DNA of 64,000 nt, from NCBI GenBank assembly GCA_033964015.1, contig CM066913.1, forward strand, positions 34,919,577 to 34,983,576. Direction: 5' to 3'. The notes beneath the pieces are model-generated. The model was not told where the DNA came from, searched no databases, and saw nothing but the letters and a program-made list of their open reading frames with translations. Shown here one piece after another: positions 12,263 to 22,034 of this stretch. The translations under genes were made by a program, and so were the position numbers. Source of the DNA: Scolanthus callimorphus (taxonomy: Eukaryota; Cnidaria; Anthozoa; Actiniaria; Edwardsiidae). The stretch's first letter is position 1. Every line of letters begins with the position of its first letter.

Positions 12263-12518
12263 CGCCCCATGTAAGGTAATCCAAGCAGATCTTGTATTCC
12301 GGATTCCAGCCATTTGATTCCGGATTCCAACCTACTGGATTCTGGATTCCATACCAATGGATTCCGGATTCCATAATTCTCAAAGAATCCGGATTCCAAT
12401 ATTTCTTTATCTGAATAAATTCTTGGATTCCGGATTCTCAAGGCCTTTGGATTCTGGATTCCTGCTATATGGATTCCGGATTCCATTCTCCGGATTCTGG
12501 ATTACCTTACATGGGGCG
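12263..12518. mobile_element. TIR element with internal GGATTCC satellite
   Basis: CGCCCCATGTAAGGTAATCC at the left is exactly mirrored by GGATTACCTTACATGGGGCG at the right. Between them, GGATTCTGGATTCC/GGATTCCGGATTCC words recur about ten times. Confidence 0.85.
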
Positions 12519-12521
12519 ATC

Positions 12522-13860
12522 TATTCGTAAAATCTATCGTTTGAATCAAGACATTTGACTAACGGGCCCAACACGAGATCGCATCAATAGATCGCAGAAT
12601 TATGAAAAACATTTAGCAAAAGCGAACCACCACTACCATTTGCAATCAAGAGTGCAGTGCAAACGTTTTTTATAGTTCTTTCAAGTTTGTAACTTGATTT
12701 TTTTTTTTTTTTGCTCACTGATCACTACTGGTGAAATCGTTAGGGTCGAAGTATCGCTGTTCAGTAGCAGCCAATCAGCGTGTTAGAAACGTGAAGAACT
12801 CGTGGACAAAACAAGTTACAAACTTGAAAATGATCGTCATAAAAGTTACGCTTGGTCGCAAATGGTAGTGTTCATTTGTTCACGCCCATGACTGTTGCCA
12901 CCCTTAGGGCTATGAATTACCGACAACAGCTGTTTTGCCGCCCTTTTGTTACGCGTGAAGTACCAGTTATTTTTTCCCCTTGGTAAACGTTACCCTAAAA
13001 GTAAATCACCTAAAGAGCGAACGTGGAGGTGTTAAAGAGTTCTTTGCAAATTATCTCTGCCATGAAATAAGTTGGAAAGGTTGTACCGGTTTTATTTGGT
13101 ATGTAGTTTTCCTAAAGGTGTCAAAATGAAACGGAATATCATTCTAGTTGATACACTTTTAGTAGCGTCACGTGGTAGCGTATCAAAATCCTAAGCTTAT
13201 TCTTCCTTTGCAGTTATAGATTAACACTACATTGCCCCAAAATAACAAAATCGGCGCCAAGCTTAGGAGTTTGTTGAGGTAGTGACAGTGTAGACTAAAG
13301 GAAACAACCATTGCATTTGTAACAAAAAAGTAACATTCTGTTGTGCCTTTTGGAGTGGGAGGGGTCTGTTTTCTTTTGACATGCATTTTAAAATGAAATT
13401 GCTTAAATTGCCGCAACTGTCTTTGCATCTATCAATACATGTGTTTTGTGAAAATATCGGACATTTTACCGTCTTCTATAGCAAATAAGGTGATTTACTT
13501 TTAGATTGTGTTTTGAGCCAGAACTTATTGATGATCATTATTCTATTTGTGTTCCCAGACTGTTGCGTTGTCATATGTTTAAGACCAAATACTGCGTATT
13601 CTCGGATCGTTTAAGTATCAGCAGTAGATATTTCGTTTGACTCTTTCCTAGAAATTACAACCGTAACCATTGAAAAGCGGTGATACAGTATTTGATTGAC
13701 TGAGTGGAGTTTATTTTTTTCTATTATTAGCTTCGCTCATTAAGGTTAACGGAACACCTTCATGAAAAAAGTCGTATCTTCACAAGTGATAGCCTCACTT
13801 GAGTTGCCTTTCCGATGCGTTAGTTAAAGTTTCGAGTGGCCGTTCCACGCACGCGAAGCG
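12522..13860. other. intergenic, nothing recognised
   Basis: I see no gene, hairpin or tandem array that I can support. Short ORFs here have poor composition. Confidence 0.5.
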
Positions 13861-13862
13861 GC

Positions 13863-14156
13863 CTCAGTTATTAAGTTTCACACCAGAGATCAAAAGCAGT
13901 CAAAAGCAGGTTGCTAGATTATAACATTTGTTGGTATGTTGGAGCCAGATCAGACTTGAGGGAGGCTAGTTGTCTCCAGTGAAAACTGTAAGATTTTATT
14001 TAAATCTGTTTGAGTAATAAATTATTACGTTTAATCGAGCAGGCGTTTCCAAGAGGCGGGCTCAGTTATTAAGTTTCACACCAGAGATCAAAAGCAGTCA
14101 AAAACAGGTTGCTAGATTATAACATTTGTTGGTATGTTGGAGCCAGATCATACTTG
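13863..14156. repeat. about 95-bp direct repeat, two copies
   Basis: CTCAGTTATTAAGTTTCACA...GGAGCCAGATCA occurs at 13863-13957 and 14061-14156, nearly identical. This indicates a recent local duplication upstream of the lectin locus. Confidence 0.85.
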
Positions 14157-14327
14157 CTAGTAGACCGTGCCTTATTCACACCTCAAATGCTTTCGGGGAG
14201 CTACAAGTGTCGCGCAAATCAGGTGCTATACTATACTAAAGTTTCAAAGTGCCCCGATTAAATTCTTGCCACGTTAACTACTCGACACATCTGAATAACT
14301 TGACCACCTTCACTGATATCGAAGAGG

Positions 14328-14400
14328 GTTTAAAAGCACCTTGGAGATCCCTTGGAGATCACTTTCAACTCAAGGTTTGCCGGGAAAGGGTCCAGCAAAG
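14328..14400 (+). promoter_or_regulatory. candidate core promoter and 5'UTR exon of the lectin gene
   Basis: A TTTAAAAG element near 14330 is followed about 70 bases later by a good donor, AAAG|GTAAGC at 14400/14401. The lectin signal-peptide exon at 15141 is preceded by a pyrimidine-rich acceptor (CTATTTCTTTCCAAAG). Together these suggest a non-coding first exon spliced to the coding one. No transcript evidence is available. Confidence 0.35.
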
Positions 14401-15140
14401 GTAAGCGTGCTGTTTATTGCTTCTTCGTCTTTTTAGTTATGTTTACGTTCAACTTTTATTGGTTTGCTTGTTTGTGTAAAATTTAAAATAATTTACAAGA
14501 TAACTGTTTATAGTACAGGAATTAAGGGGCGTATCCGCCTTGCCAAGTAAGCACTGGCGTACAATATTTCGCCAAGTTTTGAAAATACTCGTGCATTTAT
14601 TTATTTTTCAACAAATTTATTTTGCCAATAAGACTGCACCAGGACAGCAAAAAAAGAACTTGTTTGGCTTCATTCGAAAACCAAAGACTATGCAAACTAA
14701 CAGACTATTGTCTGTCCATTTATTCGAATCATTTCCATTGGTGTGAGATCTTAGTTGTCGTTCTGCCAAATGGATGAACATCACATTTACACCAAAGATC
14801 GTCTTAAAAATAGTTTCAAAATTTCTGTTAAGTCTGGGCAGAAACATTTAAAGTCTGGGAAAATACACGGGTTGCAATGCTTGGCGAAACATTTGTAAGC
14901 AAGTGCTTGGTTAAACTGTTAATATAAACCATAGTGGTAGATGAGACTCTCCTCTACTAAGTATAAACCAAATCAGTGGAATAAAATACGGTATTCAAAA
15001 CGCACTATCGCACTAACCCCTTCCGATATTGTCGCGAAACGAGCCGAGATTTTGAGAGTTTTCTCCGGCATTGGATGACTATTCACTGATTTGGTAGACA
15101 TACTAAACTAAAATACTAATAACTATTTCTTTCCAAAGAG

Positions 15141-16978
15141 ATGGCAATGAAAGATCTCTGTGTTGTAGCACTATTTGGTGTAGTTGCGTCCGTTGTGGTT
15201 GCACAGGGCTTCCAGTTTGTCCCGCCACAGGGCATAGGTAAGAAGACATACTAGACACGGCAAGACTTACTAGGAAATATTTACTCTCACTGAATCTCAC
15301 GCAAGACACGGCAAGACTTACTGGCAAATATTTACTCTCACTGAATCTCACGCAAGACACGGCAAGACTTACTGGCAAATATTTTCCTCTCACTGAATCT
15401 CACGACCAGGCGTAGGGTTGTTTAATTTTGTGCTTGAAACATTCACACATTTTCTGTTAATTGGCGCTTCCATTGAAAAGCCAATCTCATCGAAAAGACC
15501 ATCATAGAACTGGTATTTTAACTTGCTTTTTATCATGCATTTTAAAGAAAGCATTTCTGTTACTAGTTTGTTAAATTTTTGCGCAACTTCTATAGAAGGG
15601 AATAACAAGTGAAAAATACACAACAAATAGTGGGATAAAACAAAATAATTGATTAAGAAAATATGAAAATCCGCGTACGAGGAATTTTGCTAAACTGGAC
15701 CTGTCAACAATATATGATAAAAGGTCGACAACAGCTTAAAAAATACACCAGCTGAATAAGAAGATCGGTAATGGCCGATCGAAATATCGCAATTAAATAA
15801 TACTTCAATAGTCGTTGTTTGCTCCATTAGACACGGACCTGCCCCCAAAAAAACCTCTGTTCCTCTTGCCGGGATTTGTTCATATTTCACTTTGCTGGCT
15901 AAACAAGTTTAAGGCGTCCTGGCAAATTTATTCTAGTTTTGGAACTCTCTGTTTGAAAATATCTTAGTCGTTACGTTAGCCTGAGTATCAGGACCCTCCC
16001 CCTCCTCGAAAAAATAATGAGGGAAGGAGGGAGAGGTTAGGTTTTTGATTAGGTTCCTCCCTCATTTTCTCGCGGAAAAATAAAATTCTGCCTGATACTC
16101 AGGCTATCGTTACGAGTAATTCTTTGTTTTTGCCTCTTTTGTGTCACTTTTTGAAAAATATCCGCCTCCTGCTGGCAAATGTTTCGATCTACGTTCTCCC
16201 GGCTAAAAAGAACAAATAAATGTTTTGCCATCATAAATGAAAAACCAGTAGCTTGCTCTATGCACTTAATTAAAAATACGCAATTTAACGCATTTAATCG
16301 AGTGCGTGTGTCTGTATATTTGACAGAGGGAAAAATAGGTCCTGTTGGTGTGTTCTTTTAAAAGTAGAATTTGTAAGGCCTATTGTAAGACCAGTAGCTT
16401 TGGTCGGCTCTACTCACGCTAAGAAGTGACTTGATACGTTGTTTTGACGCATTTTATCGAGGGTGTGTGCCTCTATATTTGACCGACGGAAAAATAGGTC
16501 TTATTGTGTAAGGGTTCTCTTAAAAGTAGTATCGTACAAGGCCTATATATTTGCTGTTAATAATAATGATTTTGATCAACAGCTTCCACTACAGCTTGTA
16601 GCAGCATCCACGGGTCATGTATATATTCGTGGACGAGGGGAAAGGGTGGCCGGATAACAGACAAGATTGCCAAAAAACCGGCGGAGATCTCGTATCCTTG
16701 GAGACAAACAGCGAATGGGAATTCATCAAGAACAAGCTTCAGTCCCTGACAGATAGAGGGGGTAAACACTGGCATATAGGACTCATTAAGGATGGCGGAA
16801 AGTGGAAATGGGTTAGCGGCAGAAAAACTGACCATCAAGCACTGGGAAAGCTCACAGCCATCAGGTGACGGGAATTACGGTTCCATGGCAAAACAATGGC
16901 CCGAGAGAAACGCGCCTGGAGGTTTTAACGATGAGGCCGATGACGTGTATAGGGGATACATCTGCGAAATCCCTGACG
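15141..16978 (+). CDS. secreted C-type lectin, signal-peptide exon plus first CTLD exon (frame interrupted)
   Basis: Exon 1 (15141-15237) starts MAMKDLCVVALFGVVASVV and continues VAQG, a typical signal peptide; it ends phase 1 (ATAG|GTAAGA). Exon 2 (16583-16978) carries a C-type-lectin-like domain: CSSIHGSC, then a WPDNRQDCQKTGGDLVSLET block (C with the usual GGDLVS), WEFIKNKL, KHWHIGLIKDGGKWKWVSG, then SSQPSGDG and GFNDEADDVYRGYICEIPD. The canonical sugar-binding EPN/QPD motif is replaced by QPS, and WND by FND, so ligand type cannot be inferred. The frame shifts by -1 near 16622-16630 and returns near 16818-16828, so one or two single-base indels interrupt it. The two shifts cancel and the flanking frame agrees with the splice phase. 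That favours assembly indels or a recently damaged copy. The exon ends phase 1 (GACG|GTAAGT), suitable for joining the second CTLD. Confidence 0.75.
15249..15405. repeat. 54-bp tandem repeat, three copies
   Basis: GACACGGCAAGACTTACT followed by CTCACTGAATCTCACG, in the first lectin intron. Confidence 0.9.
15976..16106. mobile_element. MITE with 8-bp target duplication (TAGCCTGAGTATCAGG family)
   Basis: The TIR TAGCCTGAGTATCAGG is mirrored by CCTGATACTCAGGCTA. The target TCGTTACG is present at 15968-15975 and 16107-16114. The eight-base duplication fits hAT-type movement. Confidence 0.88.
16300..16546. repeat. diverged direct duplication, about 85 bp
   Basis: GGAAAAATAGGTC...TCTTTTAAAAGTAG...AAGGCCTAT occurs at about 16300-16383 and again at about 16457-16546, in the lectin intron. 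Confidence 0.7.
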
Positions 16979-17391
16979 GTAAGTCTAGTATCAAACCAAG
17001 TGAAAGTGTACGTTAGCTATTTTGACCCGGGCGGGTCGCCTGTGGTTTTTAAATCTCGTCCCAGACTCTTTGGCGACCAATTGTACGATGTTGCTTGAAT
17101 ATCTGCAAATATGGGTGGATTTCCTGCTTTTGTTGTTACGACATTAAGAAAAGTGCATTGCATAATAACAGAATATCAGAATAAGTAAACTTTGTAAAGG
17201 CGATAACGTTTAACGACATTTCCTTTGATATATTCCAACGTGTCATTGATCAGCCCCTCAGTTGCCCTGTTGCTAGGATACTACACATCTATTCCCATTT
17301 AGTCAAATCACACTAGTGGTCTATTGTCAATGCTGCGTTTTGATTGGTTGAGTTACTTGTAGGCTATAAGTTATCAACATGGTCTCGAAAC

Positions 17392-17667
17392 TTACTGTGC
17401 GACTACGTCAACCGGGCCATCCCGTAAAAAGTTTGTCATTTATAGAGATTCAAACAATTTAAAGCAAATTTAATACCTGCAATACATCTGACGATGAGTA
17501 ATTTAGTGTTTTGAAGTTATTTGTGCCCATAATGTCCACAATTTTTACGAGAAAAGCGATATTTCGGTGTCTCAGGTCTCAAGAAAGTCGAGATCCTTTG
17601 TTCTGTACTCGCTTTCTGATTGGTTAACTTCTTACAAAATGGCCCGGTTGACGTAGTCGCACAGTAA
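17392..17667. mobile_element. TIR element, 29-bp perfect arms
   Basis: TTACTGTGCGACTACGTCAA followed by CCGGGCCAT, mirrored by ATGGCCCGG and TTGACGTAGTCGCACAGTAA. Confidence 0.85.
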
Positions 17668-17756
17668 AATGAGGATTGTCATCAATTGTTAAATGGTCTT
17701 GAAATGAGGATTATCATCATTCTGGTGACATGATTATTTGACATGCGCAAGTGTCC

Positions 17757-18148
17757 CACCGGTTAGCGCAGTGGTAGAGCGCCGGGCTTATGTTCGGGAG
17801 GTTGGGAGTTCAAACCCTGGCCGGGCCAACACTCAGAGTCTTTTCTAATAATTGAGAAAGAGGTGCTGCCTTTGCTCTAACATCTGCAAATGGTTAGACC
17901 TTCGCGTCTTCTCGGATAAGGACGTTAAACCGTAGGCCCGTCTCTCACATACACTACACTAACCGGAACCAGAGGGACGTTAAAGAACCACGAGGACCGT
18001 CGGAAGTTGCCCAACCTCAGTGTCACAGAACTCACAATGCTAACACACACTCATATTTATAAAGCTGGTTCTATAGGATGAGTTATCCGTTAATGTAAAG
18101 CGCTTGAGTCGCGAGGATAAGCGCTATATAAGCACGGTTACTTTAGTT
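17757..18148 (+). mobile_element. tRNA-derived SINE
   Basis: A tRNA-like head has an A box (TTAGCGCAGTGGTAGAG) and a B box (GAGTTCAAACCC). It is followed by about 250 bases of unrelated body and a tail ending GAGGATAAGCGCTATATAAG. No acceptor stem or anticodon arm supports a working tRNA. It lies between the two lectin CTLD exons. Confidence 0.85.
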
Positions 18149-18503
18149 TGATGTAGTACACTTGTATGGAGCGCTCTTAAGGGCGCTGTGGATCGGGTCA
18201 TGTTGAAGTTATAAGGGCTATTGACTCAGAGCATACTCGAGCACGAGGAATAATTGTTAAATCAACTTTTGTTTTGAAGTATCACGAACCACGATTTCAG
18301 GATAAAAATAGACCAACAAACAGAACTCAAAAGTACACCAGCAAACAAAACAAAAATATTCACTACTAACAAAACAAAAGCAAAACAGAATCATGTGAGA
18401 GCGAGCTAGAGCACGAAAGCCAGCTGAGTAAATCAGATCGCTACATTCACTTTTAGCGATATTCATTATCTACGTCTCTCAAAATCTCAAGGCAAATATT
18501 ATA

Positions 18504-18694
18504 TTTTATTATTCAGCACATCGATGCACTGCCCAAATATGGTCATTGGAACGCCAATAGCTGTCTTCTGTACATGACAGCTATCCTGCGATATCCGTCT
18601 CTGAGGAAAATATGATGTTTTGAGCTCGTAAATAATACACAAAAGTCATTTTTTCGGGGGTTTTTTTGTGCTATCGATGTGCTGAATAATAAAA
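18504..18694. mobile_element. fold-back element adjoining a second one
   Basis: TTTTATTATTCAGCACATCG is mirrored by CGATGTGCTGAATAATAAAA. It touches the next hairpin element directly. Confidence 0.75.
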
Positions 18695-18807
18695 CCATTA
18701 TCCTGCTCGATTTTGCAGAATATCGTCTGATTTTAGCCAACGCGGGACTTCGTCCCTCGTCGGCTAAGTATCAGACGATATTCTGCGCAATCTCGCAGGA
18801 TAATGGT
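18694..18807. mobile_element. compact fold-back element
   Basis: ACCATTATCCTGC...GCAGAATATCGTCTGA is mirrored by TCAGACGATATTCTGC...GCAGGATAATGGT. It ends 28 bases before the second CTLD exon's acceptor. Confidence 0.85.
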
Positions 18808-18834
18808 TAAATATCATGTCACATTTGTTGACAG

Positions 18835-19240
18835 GTCCTTCCGAGTATCATCCAAGTGTTCTGACGACGCATGTTACGAGTTTTTCAACCTCGGAAATTC
18901 CTGGACAGAGAACAGGAAGCAATGTCAGAACAACGGTGGTGACCTGGTCTCCATGGAAACGGAAGAGGAGTGGGAGTTCATTAAGGACGCCATTCAGCCG
19001 CTGACCAAACGCGATGGCAAACACTGGCACATTGGGCTCGTGAAGGACGGCGATGACTGGGATTGGGTCAGCGGTGCTAAACTAAGCTACGACAAATGGG
19101 AGACCGGGCAACCCTCGGGTGACGGGATCTACGGGACGATTGCTAAAATCTGGCCCAAGGGTGCTACACCTGGTGGGTTTAACGACCAGGCCGACTATCT
19201 CCCAAGAGGGTTTATCTGCGAAATGCCCAAGGAGAAGTGA
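18835..19240 (+). CDS. second C-type-lectin-domain exon and stop
   Basis: The CTLD reads through CSDDACYEFFNLGNSW, ENRKQCQNNGGDLVSMETEE, KHWHIGLVKDGDDWDWVSG, KLSYDKWETGQPSGDG, PGGFNDQADYLPRGFICEMP and KEK-stop. It is clearly a tandem paralogue of the 16.6-kb CTLD and shares its altered QPS and FND motifs. A TTGACAG acceptor lies at 18834, but the phase-1 join from the upstream exon reads GPSEYHPS and then needs a one-base shift near 18850-18857 to reach the CTLD frame. The tail can end at TGA 19238 or splice at AA|GTGAGT (19237) to 19418, where Lys-stop results again. It may be the second domain of one two-CTLD protein or a separate gene whose 5' exon is missing. Confidence 0.72.
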
Positions 19241-19417
19241 GTAGAATTGACTCTCGTCATCAGGTATAGCCTGAATTTCAGAAACGAGTGTTGGAGTGTA
19301 GGGAGAAAAGGCGGCTGAAATTTAGGCTTATGTTCCGGTTGCTCTCGTTTTTGTCCCTTTCTCTATCATAGTAAGGTGGTCCTCTAATAAATGTGTCTCT
19401 GTTTATCTTTTCAACAG

Positions 19418-19505
19418 ATGAACAGCATCGCATCGATGACTTTGGAAACCACACTGATACCTTTGTAGAGAGGACATACAAATAAAAGCAGTTTCATTAC
19501 AAATC
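19418..19505 (+). terminator. 3'UTR exon and polyadenylation signal of the lectin locus
   Basis: A pyrimidine-rich acceptor (CTTTTCAACAG) precedes 19418. The exon holds an immediate in-frame stop, and AATAAA is present at 19481-19486, followed by CAGTTTCATTAC. Cleavage would be expected about 15-25 bases later. Confidence 0.6.
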
Positions 19506-19844
19506 CATTTCATGTATTTCTTTTACTTATCTGGTTTTCAATAGAGGGTTGGGAAGAGAAATGAGCTATCGTGAGATAGGGGGGGGGGGGGGGGGGGGGG
19601 GTTATACCATATTTTAGGGGTGGTGAGGCTCGTCGAAAAAGGACGTGGTAGAACCGAAAACGATAGCCCGATTCTCAGCCCTTCGCGGAGGAAGTGGCAA
19701 CGTACTCAGCCGTAGCGGCTGAAAATCATCAGGCTATAAAAACGGCGCAATGTTTAAGATACCATCAAAATACAGACTCGACAAAAAGCGATATATTGTC
19801 TGTTTTAGCGCATTTCTCCTGATACAAACAGTAGGCATAAACTA

Positions 19845-19984
19845 GTTGGTTTTCACTACGACATAAGCATAAGCATCAAACTATAATCCTTAGTGCGGTT
19901 TTCACTACGCTATGCGCAAGCGTAAGGATCAAAAGCTTCCGTTCTTCTTATGCTTACGTCGCTTATGTCGTAGTGAAAACCAAC
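19845..19984. mobile_element. fold-back element (about 33-bp arms)
   Basis: GTTGGTTTTCACTACGACAT...AAGC is mirrored by GCTTACG...ATGTCGTAGTGAAAACCAAC. It immediately precedes the 28-bp satellite. Confidence 0.85.
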
Positions 19985-20084
19985 CCTTAACTCAATCATG
20001 CAAAAACAACAAAGCGATGCATATGGGCAGGGTGCAAATACAAAAGCACAGGCCGACCACAGCTCTCCGCGCACACAAATACAG

Positions 20085-20975
20085 ACGACACAGTGCGCAC
20101 ACACAAATACAGACGACAGAGTGCCCACACACAAATACAGACGACAGAGTGCGCACACACAAATACAGACGACAGAGTGCCATACACAAATACAGACGAC
20201 TGAGTGCGCACACACAAATACAGACGACAGAGTGCGAACACACAAATACAGACGACAGAGTGCGCACACACAAATACAGACGACAGAGTGCGCACACACA
20301 AATACAGACGACAGAGTGCGCACACACAAATACAGACGACAGAGTGCGCACACACAAATACAGACGACAGAGTGCGCACACACAAATACAGACGACAGAG
20401 TGCGCACACACAAATACAGACGACAGAGTGCGCACACACAAATACAGACGACTGAGTGCGCACACACAAATACAGACGACGAGTGCGCACACACAAATAC
20501 AGACGATAGAGTGCGCACACACAAATACAGACGACAGAGTGCGCACACACAAATACAGACGACAGAGTGCGCACACACAAATACAGACGACAGAGTGCAC
20601 ACACACAAATACAGACGACAGAGTGCGCACACACAAATACAGACGATAGAGTGCACACACACAAATACAGACGACAGAGTGCGCACACACAAATACAGAC
20701 GACAGAGTGCGCACACACAAATACAGACGACAGAGTGCGCACACACAAATACAGACGACAGAGTGCGCACACACAAATACAGACGACAGAGTGCGCACAC
20801 ACAAATACAGACGACAGAGTGCGCACACACAAATACAGACGACAGAGTGCGCACACACAAATACAGACGACAGAGTGCGCACACACAAATACAGACGACA
20901 CAGTGCGCACACACAAATACAGATGACAATGCGCACACGCAAATACAGACGATAGGTGCGCACACACAAACAACG
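20085..20975. repeat. 28-bp minisatellite, about 31 copies
   Basis: Very homogeneous units of CACACAAATACAGACGACAG then AGTGCGCA. Because 28 is not a multiple of 3 and the unit lacks stops in the phases used, both strands show open frames over 300 codons. These are repeat artefacts. Confidence 0.97.
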
Positions 20976-21374
20976 TGCGCAGTTCAAAAATGAAAACAAT
21001 CAAATTCGATTGATTTTTATCGTCTATACTTCGAGACGCTAAAAGCAATAAACAAACAAAACATCCAAATGCGTTTTTTCAAGCTAGGATTATTTCAGAG
21101 TGCGCAGCCCTCGGCTGTCTTTAAAGGTTTGATTTGACGGATACAAAATGGACACACAGAAAATGGACACAAAATGTGTTGAGAACACAAGCTTTTATTA
21201 CAATTTATATATTTACATCTAAAAAGTACCTGTAAATTCTCTTTGTGCATAAAACGAAAACCCAGAATGGACAGAAACTAAAATTTCCGAACTAGTCGGA
21301 ATTTTATCGAGGTACGAAAAACACCTCAACCAGGCACTGGGTCATTGGGAGAGAGAAAAGACTTCCCACAACTA

Positions 21375-21475
21375 CAATGCGAACACCCGAGGATTCATTG
21401 TGGGATCTACATCTACGATGCGAACACTTGAAGATTCATTGAGGGATCTACATCTACGATGCGAAAGCTGACCCA
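21375..21475. repeat. about 46-bp tandem duplication
   Basis: ATCTACATCTACGATGCGAA...GATTCATTG occurs twice and begins a third time. Confidence 0.7.
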
Positions 21476-21518
21476 AGCGTATAGCTTAGCTTTTATATTA
21501 CGGCGGTTTTATAAACCT

Positions 21519-21651
21519 GGGGCCGGTTCCTAGCAGTCAAGAGTTACCAGTAGATAAACGCTTATCCAACGGATAATTCCTGAACAAATCCTATACAACA
21601 GCTAACTTTTATCCATGGATAACTTTATCCAACCTTTCAGGAACCGGCCCC
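21519..21651. mobile_element. GGGGCCGGTTCCT fold-back element
   Basis: The left end GGGGCCGGTTCCT is mirrored by AGGAACCGGCCCC. The interior has mirrored TTATCCA/TGGATAA words. Confidence 0.7.
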
Positions 21652-21825
21652 TGCAGATTACGCTTTAGCGTATTTTACTATTCAAATTCATGGCTATTCC
21701 ATTGCTAGAGACTTTATGCTATGCACAACCTAACCGGCCCCTGCAGATTACGCTTTAGCGTATTTTACTATTCATTAATTCATGGCTATGCCATTGCTAG
21801 AGACTTTATGCTCTGCACAACCTAA
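21642..21825. repeat. 90-bp tandem duplication
   Basis: AACCGGCCCCTGCAGATTAC...GCACAACCTAAC occurs twice with period 90. It overlaps the right end of the preceding fold-back element. Confidence 0.85.
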
Positions 21826-22034
21826 CATTTACATACTAAAAGACATGTACAATGGATGGTTAGAACCACTAAAAGAAATATAGACCCATTTAAAAATGTT
21901 AAGTACTCACTGTAGAGTACTCATTTGAGGCCTTTGTCCTACTTCAGCTGTTTTACAACTGAAATGAAACTAAACTACAACACCACGAATTGAGCTTCAG
22001 TGACATCAGCTTCTGACGTATTCGGACTTGGGAA

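Noticed and set aside
17757..17830. Possible tRNA gene
   Set aside because: A and B boxes are present, but no complete cloverleaf or acceptor stem is seen and a SINE body follows; treated as a SINE head.
19910..21048. Several 240-350-codon ORFs on both strands
   Set aside because: They are frames through a 28-bp tandem repeat; the peptides merely repeat every 28 residues and appear on both strands at once.
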